A stretch of 64,000 bases of DNA. Origin: Macrophomina tecta (Eukaryota; Ascomycota; Dothideomycetes; Botryosphaeriales; Botryosphaeriaceae). The notes beneath the pieces are model-generated. The model did no database searches. It saw only the letters and a program-made list of their open reading frames with translations, and was not told the origin of the DNA. Below, piece by piece: positions 20,135 to 30,698 of the stretch. Position numbers and translations under genes: made by a program. The stretch is taken from the NCBI GenBank assembly GCA_024180945.1, contig JAKSGN010000007.1, positions 806,001 through 870,000 on the forward strand, read 5' to 3'. How positions within the stretch are numbered: the first letter of the stretch is position 1; the number at the start of each line of letters is the position of its first letter.

Positions 20135-23023
20135 CAGCGTGTAAGGCGTCCCGTCCCGTCCCGTCATAGAACCTATGACGGGACGGGACGGTTGGAAAGG
20201 CATGACGGGACGTGACGCTTGAGCAAACCGACCGTCACCGACTCGTCAACGGTTGCTTACTAATCAAATAGTCGGTGGTTGAACATTATTATGTTTGCTA
20301 CTCTGGGGACGATTTCTGCGTATCCTGATGCCGGTCTAATGTCTTTGAGATTATGTTTCGCCTTCTATACCTACTATATAAGACCCGTACAGCATTTAAC
20401 TCGTAAAAAGAAAGACCAATCACACCTTACTCTACAACTCTATTGAGGAGCCAATGCTTCTGGCAGATATCGGCCTCTATCGTGTCGTCACCTAGCCTTG
20501 TGCGTTCATATGTGATGATTCGCCTAGTGTGACTGAACACGCGCTCTGGCTCCGCGCTCATGGCAGGTACGCTAAAGATGTCGAATGCCATGCGCTGTAG
20601 GACTGGCCACTGGGCGCCCTCGGTGCCCCCCACCAAGCCAGAGGGTCGTTGACGGTGTAAGCTGTCGCTCCTGCATCCAGTAAGCCTGCAGCTGCGTCGA
20701 CTCGAGTCGACGTCTCTTTTTTCCGCGCATGCTAGCGTTACTCGGGCGGCCGAAGGCTTCGAAGTCAGCAAAACAGCTCCCTCTAGCTCGGCGAGACTCA
20801 TCTTCGACCGGCGGCTCCTCGTCCTCGTTCACATCTAGCTCTGCAAGATATCTAGCCTCGTACTGACAGTACATGCGACGTATGAAGCCTCTCGCCTTAG
20901 CGATCCAGCTCTTATGCGCCGCCCAGTTCTGTTCGAAGTATTCGAAGCGGTAGTTAGGGTGCAGGAATATCGCGGCGCAATAGACAGGTGAGTCGTCGAA
21001 GTGCCTATAGTAGTCATTCAACTTATACCATCCAGCGTCGACCTTGGCTGAAAACTGCTGCCAGTCGTCTGCAGTGACGTCACCACAGGTCAGCTGCCTC
21101 TCCAGATCGTCTACTACAGTCTTCAAATGCTTGTACATGAAGTCCATAGCCTTGAGAGACTCCCAGATGGCACCGCGAGAACCCTCTCTCCCTGCGCTGT
21201 TCGCCCTACCTTCCATGTACTCAGTGAGCCTCTTAAAAGGCTCTAGAAGGTGGTAAAAGCGGCCGAGCTGGTCCCAATCCTGAGAGGAGAGGCGGTCTTG
21301 GCGGATATCGTATCCTTGGCCTTGCTTCTCATAGCGATCGATATAGCGATCGATCGCATGCCGCAACTTTAACGCCCGCTTCACCATGTAGTAAACCGAG
21401 CTCCAACGCACGCCCTGATCGACGATGAGGACGTAGTAGAAGACCTCATCTCCCCCATCCGGATCCGCATCCTCGTCTAGTGCCCGCTCTTCTGGAAGCT
21501 GACAATTACCGAAGGCGACGCGGCGCTGGTCGCTCCTGTTGATGAACACGCAGATGTTGTGAAGCTTTCCAATCGGGCCCTCCTTACTCCACATCTCGAA
21601 GGCCTCCTCACTGTCTTCTGTACGCCCGACCAGACCTAGCTTAAATTTCGAGACGCCTTTGCCAAAGAGAATGGCCTCGACGACAAGGTTGATTATATGG
21701 CCGATACAACGGATTCTACAGGATGGATAGTCAATAGGGATAAGGAGCTGTAGTTCGCGCAGCATCTCCTCGTTGTTAGAGGCGTTATCGGCGACAAAGC
21801 AGCCGATGCGGGTATAATCAATGTCGTATGTTCGGATCGAGCTGTAAACCGCCTTCGCAAGGTTCTCGCCGCTATGAGGTCCGATTATACGGGTAAAAGA
21901 CAAGAGAGCCGTTCGGAGGCTGCCACAGAGGTCAATGAAGTGGGAGTTCACGGCCAGATAGGCGCGCTTGTTACCCTCGCCGCTGGTCCACAAGTCTACG
22001 CTGAAATTGATCTTGCTGCCCGTCTTGGAGACAAGCTCCTTAAGTTGCTGCCTCCGGTCCTCAAAGGACCACTTTACCCAGCTCGCTACACCCATTGGGC
22101 TCTTCGGTATTGCTCGCTCGGCAGCAGGGCCACCCATAAGTATGACGTCGTGTAGTTCGTCGGAAGAAGCTTGCCGAAATGAGAGATCGAGCTTGATGAC
22201 CGCATCGGTAAATGCTTGCTTAAATCGGAGATCGTGAAACGGGGTAACGAGCGAGTAGGAGGACGAGGACGAGGACGAGGACGATGGCGTCGAGGATCGA
22301 CGTTGGAAAAAGTCCTGTATCGGTGGCAGTTCTGGTTTCTTGGGTTTCCTTGGGTTGGAAATTTTGTGTGCCTGCTCCAAGTGAGCCTCTACCGCATGAA
22401 TGCCCGTGAGCTTGTACACTCCGTCGCCATGGCGGCGGTCTAGCTGGCACTGTCTGCACACAAACCAGCGGACGCCTCTATCAGACTCGCAGTCGGCACC
22501 GTGGTCGAAAATCCACGAGATCCTAGTACCGGTGAACTGCGTTCGATGGCGCATGCGATAGCGGAGGCCCGGAATAAGCCTGCCCTTGCTATCTCGCACC
22601 TTTGAGAGGTCTACATCGACGACTCTGTGGGTGCTGTCTGGTCGGGGGCTCGCTGGCGATATGCTTCCCGCCGGAGGGTCGCTCGCAGTCACCGAATGAG
22701 AGTCTTGGGAGCTAGGCATAGTCTGTGGAGGCATCGTGAATTCCGCACGGCTTTGTGGAGGGCGTGTTCCTTGGCAATGAGATGGAAGAGCGGGTAGGGT
22801 GTAAGAGTTTTCATTGGTGCTGGGCATGTTTGCACCGTTTGTATCGGCATCAACAACACAACAATTACCCGATTTGGTAAAGCGTGCCGTCATCTGCCGT
22901 CATCTGCCGTCATTAGAGGCCTCATGACGGGACGGGACGTTTGAAACAGTCCATGACGGGACGGATTACGTAATCCGTTGACGAATCGTCACCGAATCGG
23001 CAACCGGGACGCCTTACACGCTG
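20135..23023 (-). mobile_element. hAT element inserted in the Copia leader
   Basis: 2889 bp with inverted termini CAGCGTGTAAGGCGTCCCG and its complement, flanked by an exact 8-bp duplication CTGAGTAC (20127-20134 and 23024-23031). Both subterminal regions carry clusters of CCCGTCC or its complement and CATGACGGGACG-type repeats (about 20152-20215 and 22885-22970), as expected for hAT transposase binding. It interrupts only untranslated leader of the Copia element. Confidence 0.93.
20427..22893 (-). pseudogene. hAT transposase, C-terminal frameshifts
   Basis: 773-codon frame 22893-20572, then the family C-terminus in another frame down to 20427. N-terminal BED-like zinc finger about residues 145-200 (CRQCQLD then HAVEAHLEQAH). 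RNase H-like core has SVDLWTSGEGNKRAYLAV and FVADNASNNEEML for the acidic residues, followed by a long helical insertion. The hAT dimerisation domain (WPVLQRMAFDIFSVPAMSAE) is reached only after two single-base losses near 20630-20670, one probably in the six-G run at 20623-20628. Without that domain the protein should not assemble. Either the copy is dead and was moved in trans, or these are sequencing indels; its perfect 8-bp duplication argues for recent movement. Confidence 0.85.
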
Positions 23024-23186
23024 CTGAGTACTCTTTACTGACACGCAACTGTCACGTCTACGGCTTCTGCCCGGTTACAGGCTACGGCGACTGAACCAAA
23101 TACTCTTAAACCGGAGCCACGCTGGCTACCACCACTACTCGGATCCAACTGGACCAACGACTCGACAATTACTACTCACTGACAAC

Positions 23187-26100
23187 ATGGGAGACTCTAC
23201 CAAGTCTCACATTCTCACCAAGTCTTCGGACTGGAATCACTGGCTATTCTTAGTGAAAGGAAGAGCCCAGAACACTGACATCTGGGACCTCGTTGATCCT
23301 TCACTAACAACCAAACCCGAGGGCACACCAAAGCCCACGAAGCCAACTATTCAGGGCACTGTTACTGCTGACAAGAAGCTCACCTACGACTATGAGATGA
23401 GCAACTACCGCGCTGACTACGCACTCTACGAAAAACAACAAAAGGCACTTGCTAATCTTGTGACCTACATTCAGGACTCAATTGCCACGAACCTACTCCC
23501 CTACATTAGTAACACGGACTCTGACAACCATCCCTGGACCTACTTGACGACACTCAAAGCCAAGCTTGCACCAACCAACGAAGCCACCGACCTAGAGCTT
23601 GAACAACAGTATAACCAGCTCAAGCAAGGACCAGTCAACCAGAACATCGAGAGATGGCTTCAATCCTGGGAAGAGGTCTACACCAAAGCAAAACAACGAG
23701 ACATTCCTCAAGTTAAAGACGACCGACCAGTTAGAGATTTCCTCCTCTCACTTCGAGGCATCGACTCCACCTACTCTCAGATGGAACTGCATATCTTACG
23801 AGGCCAGACTGACAAGCCATCTCTTCACAAAGCTGTTGAGGACTATCGACAACACCTACGGATCGAAAATCTCGAGAAACCCTCTAAGTCTTCGAAACAC
23901 TCAGCCTTCCCAGCCACTTTCAAGGGCAAGGAACAGGAAAATAACGACAAGCCACCTTGTATCTGTGGTCTCAATCACTGGTATAAGGAATGCTTCTACT
24001 TGAACGAGGATATACGGCCAAAGCACTGGAAACCGAATAAGGCTGCTCAAACACGTGTCAATGAAAGACTCAAGGATCCAAAAATCAAAGCAAAAGTTGA
24101 CTATGCACTAAATCGAGAAAGAGAAAGACAACCTGGATTCCAATCCACTACTACTGCCAACAGTCAAAGCAAATCTCCTTCAATCGAAGTCGCCTCATTC
24201 TCAGTCATTAGTCACTCTACAAGAAGAGCCAATACCTCTCTCCAATCATCCTGGATTCTAGACTCTGGAACCGATCATCACATCTGCAACAGCTTTATGC
24301 AAGACAGATTCACACAAACCAGAGCTGCTGAACCAGATGAATACCTCACCTGCGGAGAAACCACTGCACCAATCACGGCCTACGGAACAGTTACCGTGAA
24401 TGTCAAGACACCATCTGGAAAGGGCCATATTACTCTCCAAGACGTTGCAATGTCCCCATCTTTCATGGCCAATCTTATATCACTCGACAAAGCTCTCGAA
24501 GCAGGAATTGACTGGAATCCAAGGACTGGCACTCTCAGCAAAAACAACAACACCTTTTGCTTCACTGAACGACACAATGGTCATTTTTATCTCGAGCGCA
24601 ACGTAGCAACTCTCCAAGCTCACTCTTCACTTATTGCATTACAACCAACTGCTTTCGCAACTAAAGCCGCACAGATCACCAACTGGCACCAAATCCTTGG
24701 CCACGCTAGCCAGGAAACTCTTCAACACCTCGAAGAATCCACCAAAGGCACCAGCATCACTCCATCTGATCAACCACTTCAGCACTGTGAGACCTGCGCT
24801 CTATCAAAGGCTCACCGTCTTATCTCGCGATTACCAGACAAGGAAGAAGAACCGTCACAACCCTTCTCGCGCGTCACGTTCGACCTTCTCCAACTTACGC
24901 CAGCTTACAACGGAGATAGATGGACAGCCCATTTAGCCTGCTCTTCATCAAATTTCATCCTCCCATTCACGTATCGACACAAATCAGACACCGCTGAACT
25001 GGCCATCTACGGACTCAAAATCATCAAGATACGCTACCATGGCAAAGTTATCTTCTTCAGAACTGATGGAGAAACAACACTCGGAAATACCTTTCTCTCT
25101 TATCTTATGGACCATGGAATCACACTTGAAACTTCAGCTCCAGCAACACCCGAGCAAAACGGACACTCTGAACGCTCAGGGGGTGTACTTCTCACCAAAG
25201 CACGAGCCATGCGAATTGGAGCCAACCTCCCAGAACGACTTTGGCCTGAAACCATCAGAGCCGCCGCCTATATCCACAACAGGACTCCACTCAAGAAACT
25301 CAGCTGGATCACTCCTTTCGAGAGAGTCACTGGCAATAAACCAAATCTCTCTCACCTTAAGGCCTATGGATGCAAAGCCTACTCTCTACGCAAGGACCTC
25401 CCACGCACGCACAAGCTTGCTGAACGAGCTTTTATTGGATATCTCGTTGGATACGACTCAACCAACATCTTCCGCATCTGGATTCCAAGCCAGGATAAGG
25501 TAATAAGGACCAGAGACGTCACCTTTGACGAAACGAGCTTCTACGACCCTACCGAAACTGATATCGGCAAAATTCTTGAAAAAGAAGTAATTGAGCCCCT
25601 CAATACTCCTAATCTACCATCAATCTACGGTCTCATGCCTCAGGAAGAATCCGAATCCTCATCCCACTACGAAGGAACAAACGACGCTCAAGCAACCATT
25701 CAATCTCAAGCTGAGAAAGACTCGTCTACCCGTCAATTACCAACACCTTCAGAATCAGTGGAACCCCAAATACAAGCTCTCGTGCCACAAGAAGCTATGG
25801 AGCAACAAGAACAAGCACAAGAACAAACTGAGCAACGACTTGGACCTCTGCTACCAGCTCAGTATGATACTCCACCACAACCAGGAGCTGCTCCAGGCAA
25901 CAGAGCACCAAGAGGAGCAGATATTGCAGCCGATATCACTGAAGAAACGATCATTCCTGAGAAAAGCTCAAGAAGTTCAAGAAACCAGAATCCAAATTAC
26001 AGCAATGATCCTTTTAAGAAGCCTCGAAAACCACGGAAGGAAGCATACGCTGCAACTCTTGCTCAAACTCAAGTATATCCAAAGTCAACCTTCTACAACG

Positions 26101-27740
26101 CCTTTTCAGCTGCAATTCACACTCCAAGGCCGACAACTACACTCCATCGAGATAATCTGCCACCAGAACCAAAGAATTTTGAGGAACTCCTCAATCACCC
26201 ATTCGGAGACAGATTTATGGACGCACTTCTCGAAGAAATCAAGAAACTTGAGCAAATCCGAACCTGGAAACAAGCTCTAGCTACTCAGGCACACGCAGCG
26301 AAGAAACAGATTCTTCCACTCACCTGGGTATTCAAATACAAGTTCGACGAAGAAGGCTATCTTATCAAGTTCAAAGCGCGACTCTGCGTACGAGGAGACC
26401 TTCAATCGACTGCTCAGGATACCTACGCTGCCACACTCGCTGCACGTATCTTCAGAGGACTTATGGCAATCATGGCCGCTTTCGATCTTGAATCAAGGCA
26501 ATACGATGTCATCAATGCGTATCCACACGTGCCAATCGATGAAGAAACCTACTGTAAACCACCACCCGGCATGAAAATTAAGGACGGACTCGTTCTCTTA
26601 CTCTTACGAGCACTCTATGGACTTAAGCAGTCGCCAGCTCTCTGGCAAAAGCACTTGTCAACGACACTTCAAAATCTCGGCCTTACTGAAGTGCCAGAAG
26701 CTCCCTGCCTCTTCACGAACGAACATATGATCCTATTCTTCTTTGTAGACGATATCGTCATCATCTATCATAAGGATCACACCGCCTATGTCGACGACTT
26801 TCAGCGCAAGCTCTTCGAAATCTACGAGATGAGATATCTCGGGGAAATTCAGTGGTTTCTAGCCATTAGGATTATCCGCAACCGGAACGAACGCAAACTC
26901 TGGCTTTGCCAAGACTCATACATCTCGAAACTTACTGCCAAATTCAATGTCAAAGAAGACTCGAAGCGCTCAGTTCCTCTCCCACCTGACGAACCTATCA
27001 CTCAGAATCCTGAACAAGCTACAGAGCAAGATATCTACGTCTACCAACAGAAAGTCGGATCAATCAACTACGCTGCAGTCCACACTAGACCTGATATCGC
27101 TCACGCAGCATCACGACTCTCTGAACACTCGCAGAACCCATCAGCTCAGCACCTTCATCTGGCTCAACGAGTTCTCGAGTATCTGGCAAGTACTCGAAAC
27201 TACGCTCTTACTTTCTCAGGCTTTACTCAGTCTACCAAAGATCTCTTTATTGCCTCCAGCGATGCCTCATTTGCTTCAGATATTGACACCAGAAAGAGCA
27301 TTCAAGGTTTTCTCTTTCGACTCTTTGGAGGACCTATCGACTGGAAAGCAGCTAAGCAACGCACTGTCACTACGAGCAGCACTGAAGCCGAATTACTCGC
27401 ACTCTCAGCCACCGCCAAGGAAACTATTTGGTGGGAAAACCTCTTCAAAGCAATCGATTTCTCTACTGGACATCAGACAAAGATTCAGTGTGACAACACT
27501 CAGACAATTCGCCTACTTGACGAGGAAACTTATAAGCTCATCACAAAACTTCGTCATGTTCAAATCCACAGCCACTGGCTACGCCAGGAAGTACAAGAAG
27601 GCAACATTTCAATCTCTTGGACTCCCACTGCAGAGACAATTGCAGATGGACTCACTAAACCTCTCAACAAACAGAAACATCAATACTTTCTTCAACAAAT
27701 TGGACTCGAAGACATCACTACTAAATTGCAAGATAACTAA
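23187..27740 (+). CDS. Copia gag-pol polyprotein, intact
   Basis: 1517 residues in one frame, usual for Copia. Order: gag-like helices (1-250); short zinc knuckle CICGLNHWYKEC near 258; protease active site WILDSGTDHHIC near 356; pre-integrase HNGHFYLE and WHQILGH; integrase with Asp at FDLLQL (about 565), FRTDGE (about 625) and Glu in PEQNGHSER (about 655); GKGYDS-type C-terminal region; reverse transcriptase from about 1040 with CVRGD, the unusual QYDVINAYPHVP where many relatives have DVxxAFL, LYGLKQSP, and catalytic FFVDD near 1187; RNase H with SSDASFA, SSTEAELLAL and CDNTQ. Makes cDNA and integrates it. No stop or frameshift, and near-identical LTRs, so it may be competent although hAT now sits in its leader. 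Confidence 0.95.
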   Translation: MGDSTKSHILTKSSDWNHWLFLVKGRAQNTDIWDLVDPSLTTKPEGTPKPTKPTIQGTVTADKKLTYDYEMSNYRADYALYEKQQKALANLVTYIQDSIATNLLPYISNTDSDNHPWTYLTTLKAKLAPTNEATDLELEQQYNQLKQGPVNQNIERWLQSWEEVYTKAKQRDIPQVKDDRPVRDFLLSLRGIDSTYSQMELHILRGQTDKPSLHKAVEDYRQHLRIENLEKPSKSSKHSAFPATFKGKEQENNDKPPCICGLNHWYKECFYLNEDIRPKHWKPNKAAQTRVNERLKDPKIKAKVDYALNRERERQPGFQSTTTANSQSKSPSIEVASFSVISHSTRRANTSLQSSWILDSGTDHHICNSFMQDRFTQTRAAEPDEYLTCGETTAPITAYGTVTVNVKTPSGKGHITLQDVAMSPSFMANLISLDKALEAGIDWNPRTGTLSKNNNTFCFTERHNGHFYLERNVATLQAHSSLIALQPTAFATKAAQITNWHQILGHASQETLQHLEESTKGTSITPSDQPLQHCETCALSKAHRLISRLPDKEEEPSQPFSRVTFDLLQLTPAYNGDRWTAHLACSSSNFILPFTYRHKSDTAELAIYGLKIIKIRYHGKVIFFRTDGETTLGNTFLSYLMDHGITLETSAPATPEQNGHSERSGGVLLTKARAMRIGANLPERLWPETIRAAAYIHNRTPLKKLSWITPFERVTGNKPNLSHLKAYGCKAYSLRKDLPRTHKLAERAFIGYLVGYDSTNIFRIWIPSQDKVIRTRDVTFDETSFYDPTETDIGKILEKEVIEPLNTPNLPSIYGLMPQEESESSSHYEGTNDAQATIQSQAEKDSSTRQLPTPSESVEPQIQALVPQEAMEQQEQAQEQTEQRLGPLLPAQYDTPPQPGAAPGNRAPRGADIAADITEETIIPEKSSRSSRNQNPNYSNDPFKKPRKPRKEAYAATLAQTQVYPKSTFYNAFSAAIHTPRPTTTLHRDNLPPEPKNFEELLNHPFGDRFMDALLEEIKKLEQIRTWKQALATQAHAAKKQILPLTWVFKYKFDEEGYLIKFKARLCVRGDLQSTAQDTYAATLAARIFRGLMAIMAAFDLESRQYDVINAYPHVPIDEETYCKPPPGMKIKDGLVLLLLRALYGLKQSPALWQKHLSTTLQNLGLTEVPEAPCLFTNEHMILFFFVDDIVIIYHKDHTAYVDDFQRKLFEIYEMRYLGEIQWFLAIRIIRNRNERKLWLCQDSYISKLTAKFNVKEDSKRSVPLPPDEPITQNPEQATEQDIYVYQQKVGSINYAAVHTRPDIAHAASRLSEHSQNPSAQHLHLAQRVLEYLASTRNYALTFSGFTQSTKDLFIASSDASFASDIDTRKSIQGFLFRLFGGPIDWKAAKQRTVTTSSTEAELLALSATAKETIWWENLFKAIDFSTGHQTKIQCDNTQTIRLLDEETYKLITKLRHVQIHSHWLRQEVQEGNISISWTPTAETIADGLTKPLNKQKHQYFLQQIGLEDITTKLQDN

Positions 27741-27827
27741 CCACTATTCTCTACTGCTTTTATTGTACACTCGACGCTGCTTCTACTATCACGACCCTCC
27801 CAATGCGTACACGTCGTGAAGGGGGTG

Positions 27828-28053
27828 TGTCAGACTATTTTGCCTTACTGCCTCAGATCAGCATCTACTCTTTGCCACCTCCTCACTACTCCTCATCTTC
27901 ACAAGCATCGGATAGCAATATCGGCTTCTATTCTCCTCGGTTATTCAAGCACTCATTTATGTATATAAGCAAGCCTACTTACCTCCCTCTCAGGAGACAG
28001 GCAGAATCTACTCTTTTCTGACCTCACTACTCTTCACTCAACACAATCCTACA
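27828..28053 (+). repeat. Copia 3' LTR
   Basis: 226 bp, starts TGTCAGAC right after a polypurine run and ends AATCCTACA. The right flank is the interior of a hAT transposase gene, not a copy of the left flank. Confidence 0.92.
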
Positions 28054-29961
28054 ATAAAAGATTCCCATTCATCAGCGAATGATTGAACTACATTAAGATC
28101 TCGCTCAAGAAGATCATATTCGTCAGTTTCGTTGGTTGGTTGCGATAAGGTTGGAGCGGTAGCTTCTTCGATAGCAGAATACTTCTTTCCCCAAAGGCTC
28201 CGGAGCTTTGGTAGTACTGCTCTAACCCAAGACTTCTTCCAGTTCGCATCAATGTAGCGCTTTCGCCTTGAAGGATGGAGGAGTAAAGCTGCCGCATAAG
28301 CTGGCACCTGATCGGTAAGGCTGTAGTACTAGTCAAAGGCGTACCAAGCCATTAGAATTGCGTTCTGAAACTCAGTATTATTTGCGTGCTTATTCTTCTG
28401 CTTCTCGAGGTGCTTAACGAGGACGTCCATTGTAACTAGCGTTTTCTCAATAGACTCAAGGTCGCCTTGAGTTCCCTTGGTGACTTTCTCAAAGGGCTTA
28501 AGGAAAACGTTGATCTCGCGTAGCGTTTCCCAATCGTCAGGGGTAAGTGCGTACTTCCCAATCGCTTTACGGTGATTCTTCACAAAGGTATCGACATGGC
28601 CTTCAAGCTCACAAGCAACCGTATTCATAGTATGCCAGCTATCCCATCCAGTATCGTTATCCATAGGTATCATGCGACCCGCGGCGGCGAGAAATTCGTT
28701 GTAGAGAAGTTCTGAAGCCCTCATATAAGCGACGATCGCATGAAGTTTTCCTAGCGGCCCAATGTCCTTCCAACTAAGTCTCTTCTTTTTTGACAACGCC
28801 GAAAGCCTTACCTCTTCATCGTACTCAATACCCTCATCAGAACTGCCATTCAGATCGTCCTCATCCCCAGGCTCAGCTTCCTGTCTGATCTCCGTTACCA
28901 CCGCATCAATCGTCTCTTTGTCAGATGCGAAAATGAAGGCCTGACTGGCAAGGCTGACGATGTGGCCATGGCAGCGAATTCGACGAGTCTCCCAATTGAC
29001 TTGATATTGCTCCCTAAGATGCCTTGAGATAAAGCGACAGCACTTGTCATTAGAGCCGTGATTATCACCAATATAGTATCCAAGCTTATGAGCAATCTCG
29101 TACCAGTCAATTATGCCATTCACGTACTCCGCTTGGTGTTGACCGCCATGGCTCCCTCGTAATTGTGGTAGGCCTAGAAGAGCCTTGCGATTCTTCCCAT
29201 CGGCATCGACGAAGTGTGCGACAACAGCCAGGAAAGCCTTCTTCTTATACTCAGTTGTCCAAACATCACAGGCAAGGTGTATCTCGGAGAGTGCGGAGCG
29301 GAGGTGTTGTTTTATCTCGGCTTTAGTCCGCAGGAAGGAGAGGTCGATTTTCTTTGGTATTGCGGCTCGGGACTTTGGGTAAACTTCTGCTGCCATATAA
29401 TTGACGCTCATAATCAGGGAGTACAGCTCCGGATACTCTACTGACTTATGTGGGAGGTTGTTGGTCACGATAAGCTGCAGTAGAGATTCGTCGAAGGCCT
29501 TTTGATTGATGGCATTCCTGAACATTTTTTGCTCGCGTTCATCAGCCTGGGCTTGCTGTTTCTCGCCCTGCCGTCGAAGAATCTGCTCAAGCTTCGCCTG
29601 TCCCTTTGTTGTAACCTGTGGCTGCTGCGCTTTAATCTTGATACCATGCATTTGATCAAGATGGTTTCGTGCAGAGGTCAGAGAAGCCGATTCCTATGAG
29701 TATCTACTACACACCCATATCCTGTTGCCAGCGCGATCACGTCGGACTTGTTCATCTGGCTTTAGACTTCTTCGCATGGCCCCAAGTCTCTATAGCGGTT
29801 TGGGTACGCTTCTTAGCCCCGCGGCCGGAAGAAGCTCTGCTCTCAGTAGTTACTGCAGAATCGGGGCTATCGGCATGCGACAACTCGACAAATTGAGAAG
29901 AATCGAGGTTTGAGAATTGAGAGGAGCTATCGTCATCCATTTCGGTGTCGCTGCTTGCCAT
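28054..29961 (-). pseudogene. Second hAT transposase, decayed and truncated
   Basis: Pieces in order from 29961: an acidic N-terminus (29961-29752), a badly damaged zinc-finger segment with several stops (29750-29655), a 440-codon core (29651-28329) and, after one TAG, an 89-codon segment to the LTR edge. The core shows hAT features: CDVWTTEYKKKAFLAVVAHF, YYIGDNHGSNDKCC and RCHGHIVSLASQAF. The frame reads DEWESFI and then enters the Copia LTR, so the C-terminal dimerisation domain is missing. That domain is not present on the other side of the Copia element either, so truncation was not a simple insertion. Confidence 0.85.
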
Positions 29962-30698
29962 ATTGGACGTGGTAGTGGAGTAATTGCGTTAATCCTTAGT
30001 TGTATGCACAGTGTGCGAAAACTCTGACAACGAAAAGTCTGAGACTCCGGAGTATTGTAAAACACAGGGTAAGACTTATTCTTTTGTCTACGGACTCAAC
30101 CCATCATTTTATACCTTTCTCTGGACAATTCTTTGCCCACTTCTATTATGTTCCAGCTGCTTCTAGAGACTTCGAGTGGCAACATTGCCACTTAAGTCAC
30201 GAACCACAATACGGAGTTCTCCTGGGTAGCGAGTGCTTGAATTCAATATTCTCAATATTGAAGAACCGTATATTGAAGAGTCAATATTGAAAAAATCAAT
30301 ATCCTCAATATGTATTGAGGATATTGACAGGGGTTTTTCAATACCGAATACACCACTGGCTGGCGTGTCCAAGATGACCAGTTGTGCCCTAGGTGGTTTG
30401 CGGTAGTTAGTGGTGAGGCCTACTTCTCACCACTCCTTCTGTATATACACCCACGTTTTGCCTACTCCCATACACCTCGTGGGTGCACCGCCGAGCAGCC
30501 TTCCTTGGCAGCACGTGTTGCCCCACAACAACGCTAAAAGATAGAAGAAAAGAAATAAGAGTATAACGTACGGTAGTATATTAGTAAGGCAAGACGCGGA
30601 CGACAAGAGGACTTTAGTAAAGAACTATAGGGGTTAAATTTAAGAGTAGAGTAGATTTCACAATATATTCTTAACCGAGTGTCAGTATAATAACTAGG
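29962..30698. other. AT-rich intergenic stretch
   Basis: No gene seen between the hAT remnant and the P450. It holds the TCAATATT-rich palindromic block described separately and, at 30548-30690, low-complexity A-rich sequence forming the 3' flank of the P450 gene. Confidence 0.5.
30240..30327. repeat. TCAATATT-rich block with a perfect hairpin
   Basis: Five to six copies of TCAATAT or its complement in about 90 bp. The last part is a perfect inverted repeat: TCAATATCCTCAATA (30296-30310) and its complement (30313-30327) separated by two bases. No transposon termini are attached. Confidence 0.8.

Larger units (their letters stand above)
19832..28053 (+). mobile_element. Full-length Copia retrotransposon with nested hAT
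   Basis: 5' LTR 19832-20057, primer site, leader split by hAT element 20135-23023, a single gag-pol frame 23187-27740, a polypurine run GTGAAGGGGG just before the 3' LTR (27828-28053). Without the hAT and its duplicated 8 bp the element is about 5.3 kb. The LTRs differ at one of 226 positions by eye, implying recent arrival. The flanking pentamers do not match (CTTAT on the left, ATAAA on the right), so the usual target duplication is missing. Confidence 0.93.

Noticed and set aside
23599..26280. Additional frames within the Copia polyprotein
   Set aside because: They lie in alternate frames of one intact 1517-residue polyprotein and show no motifs.
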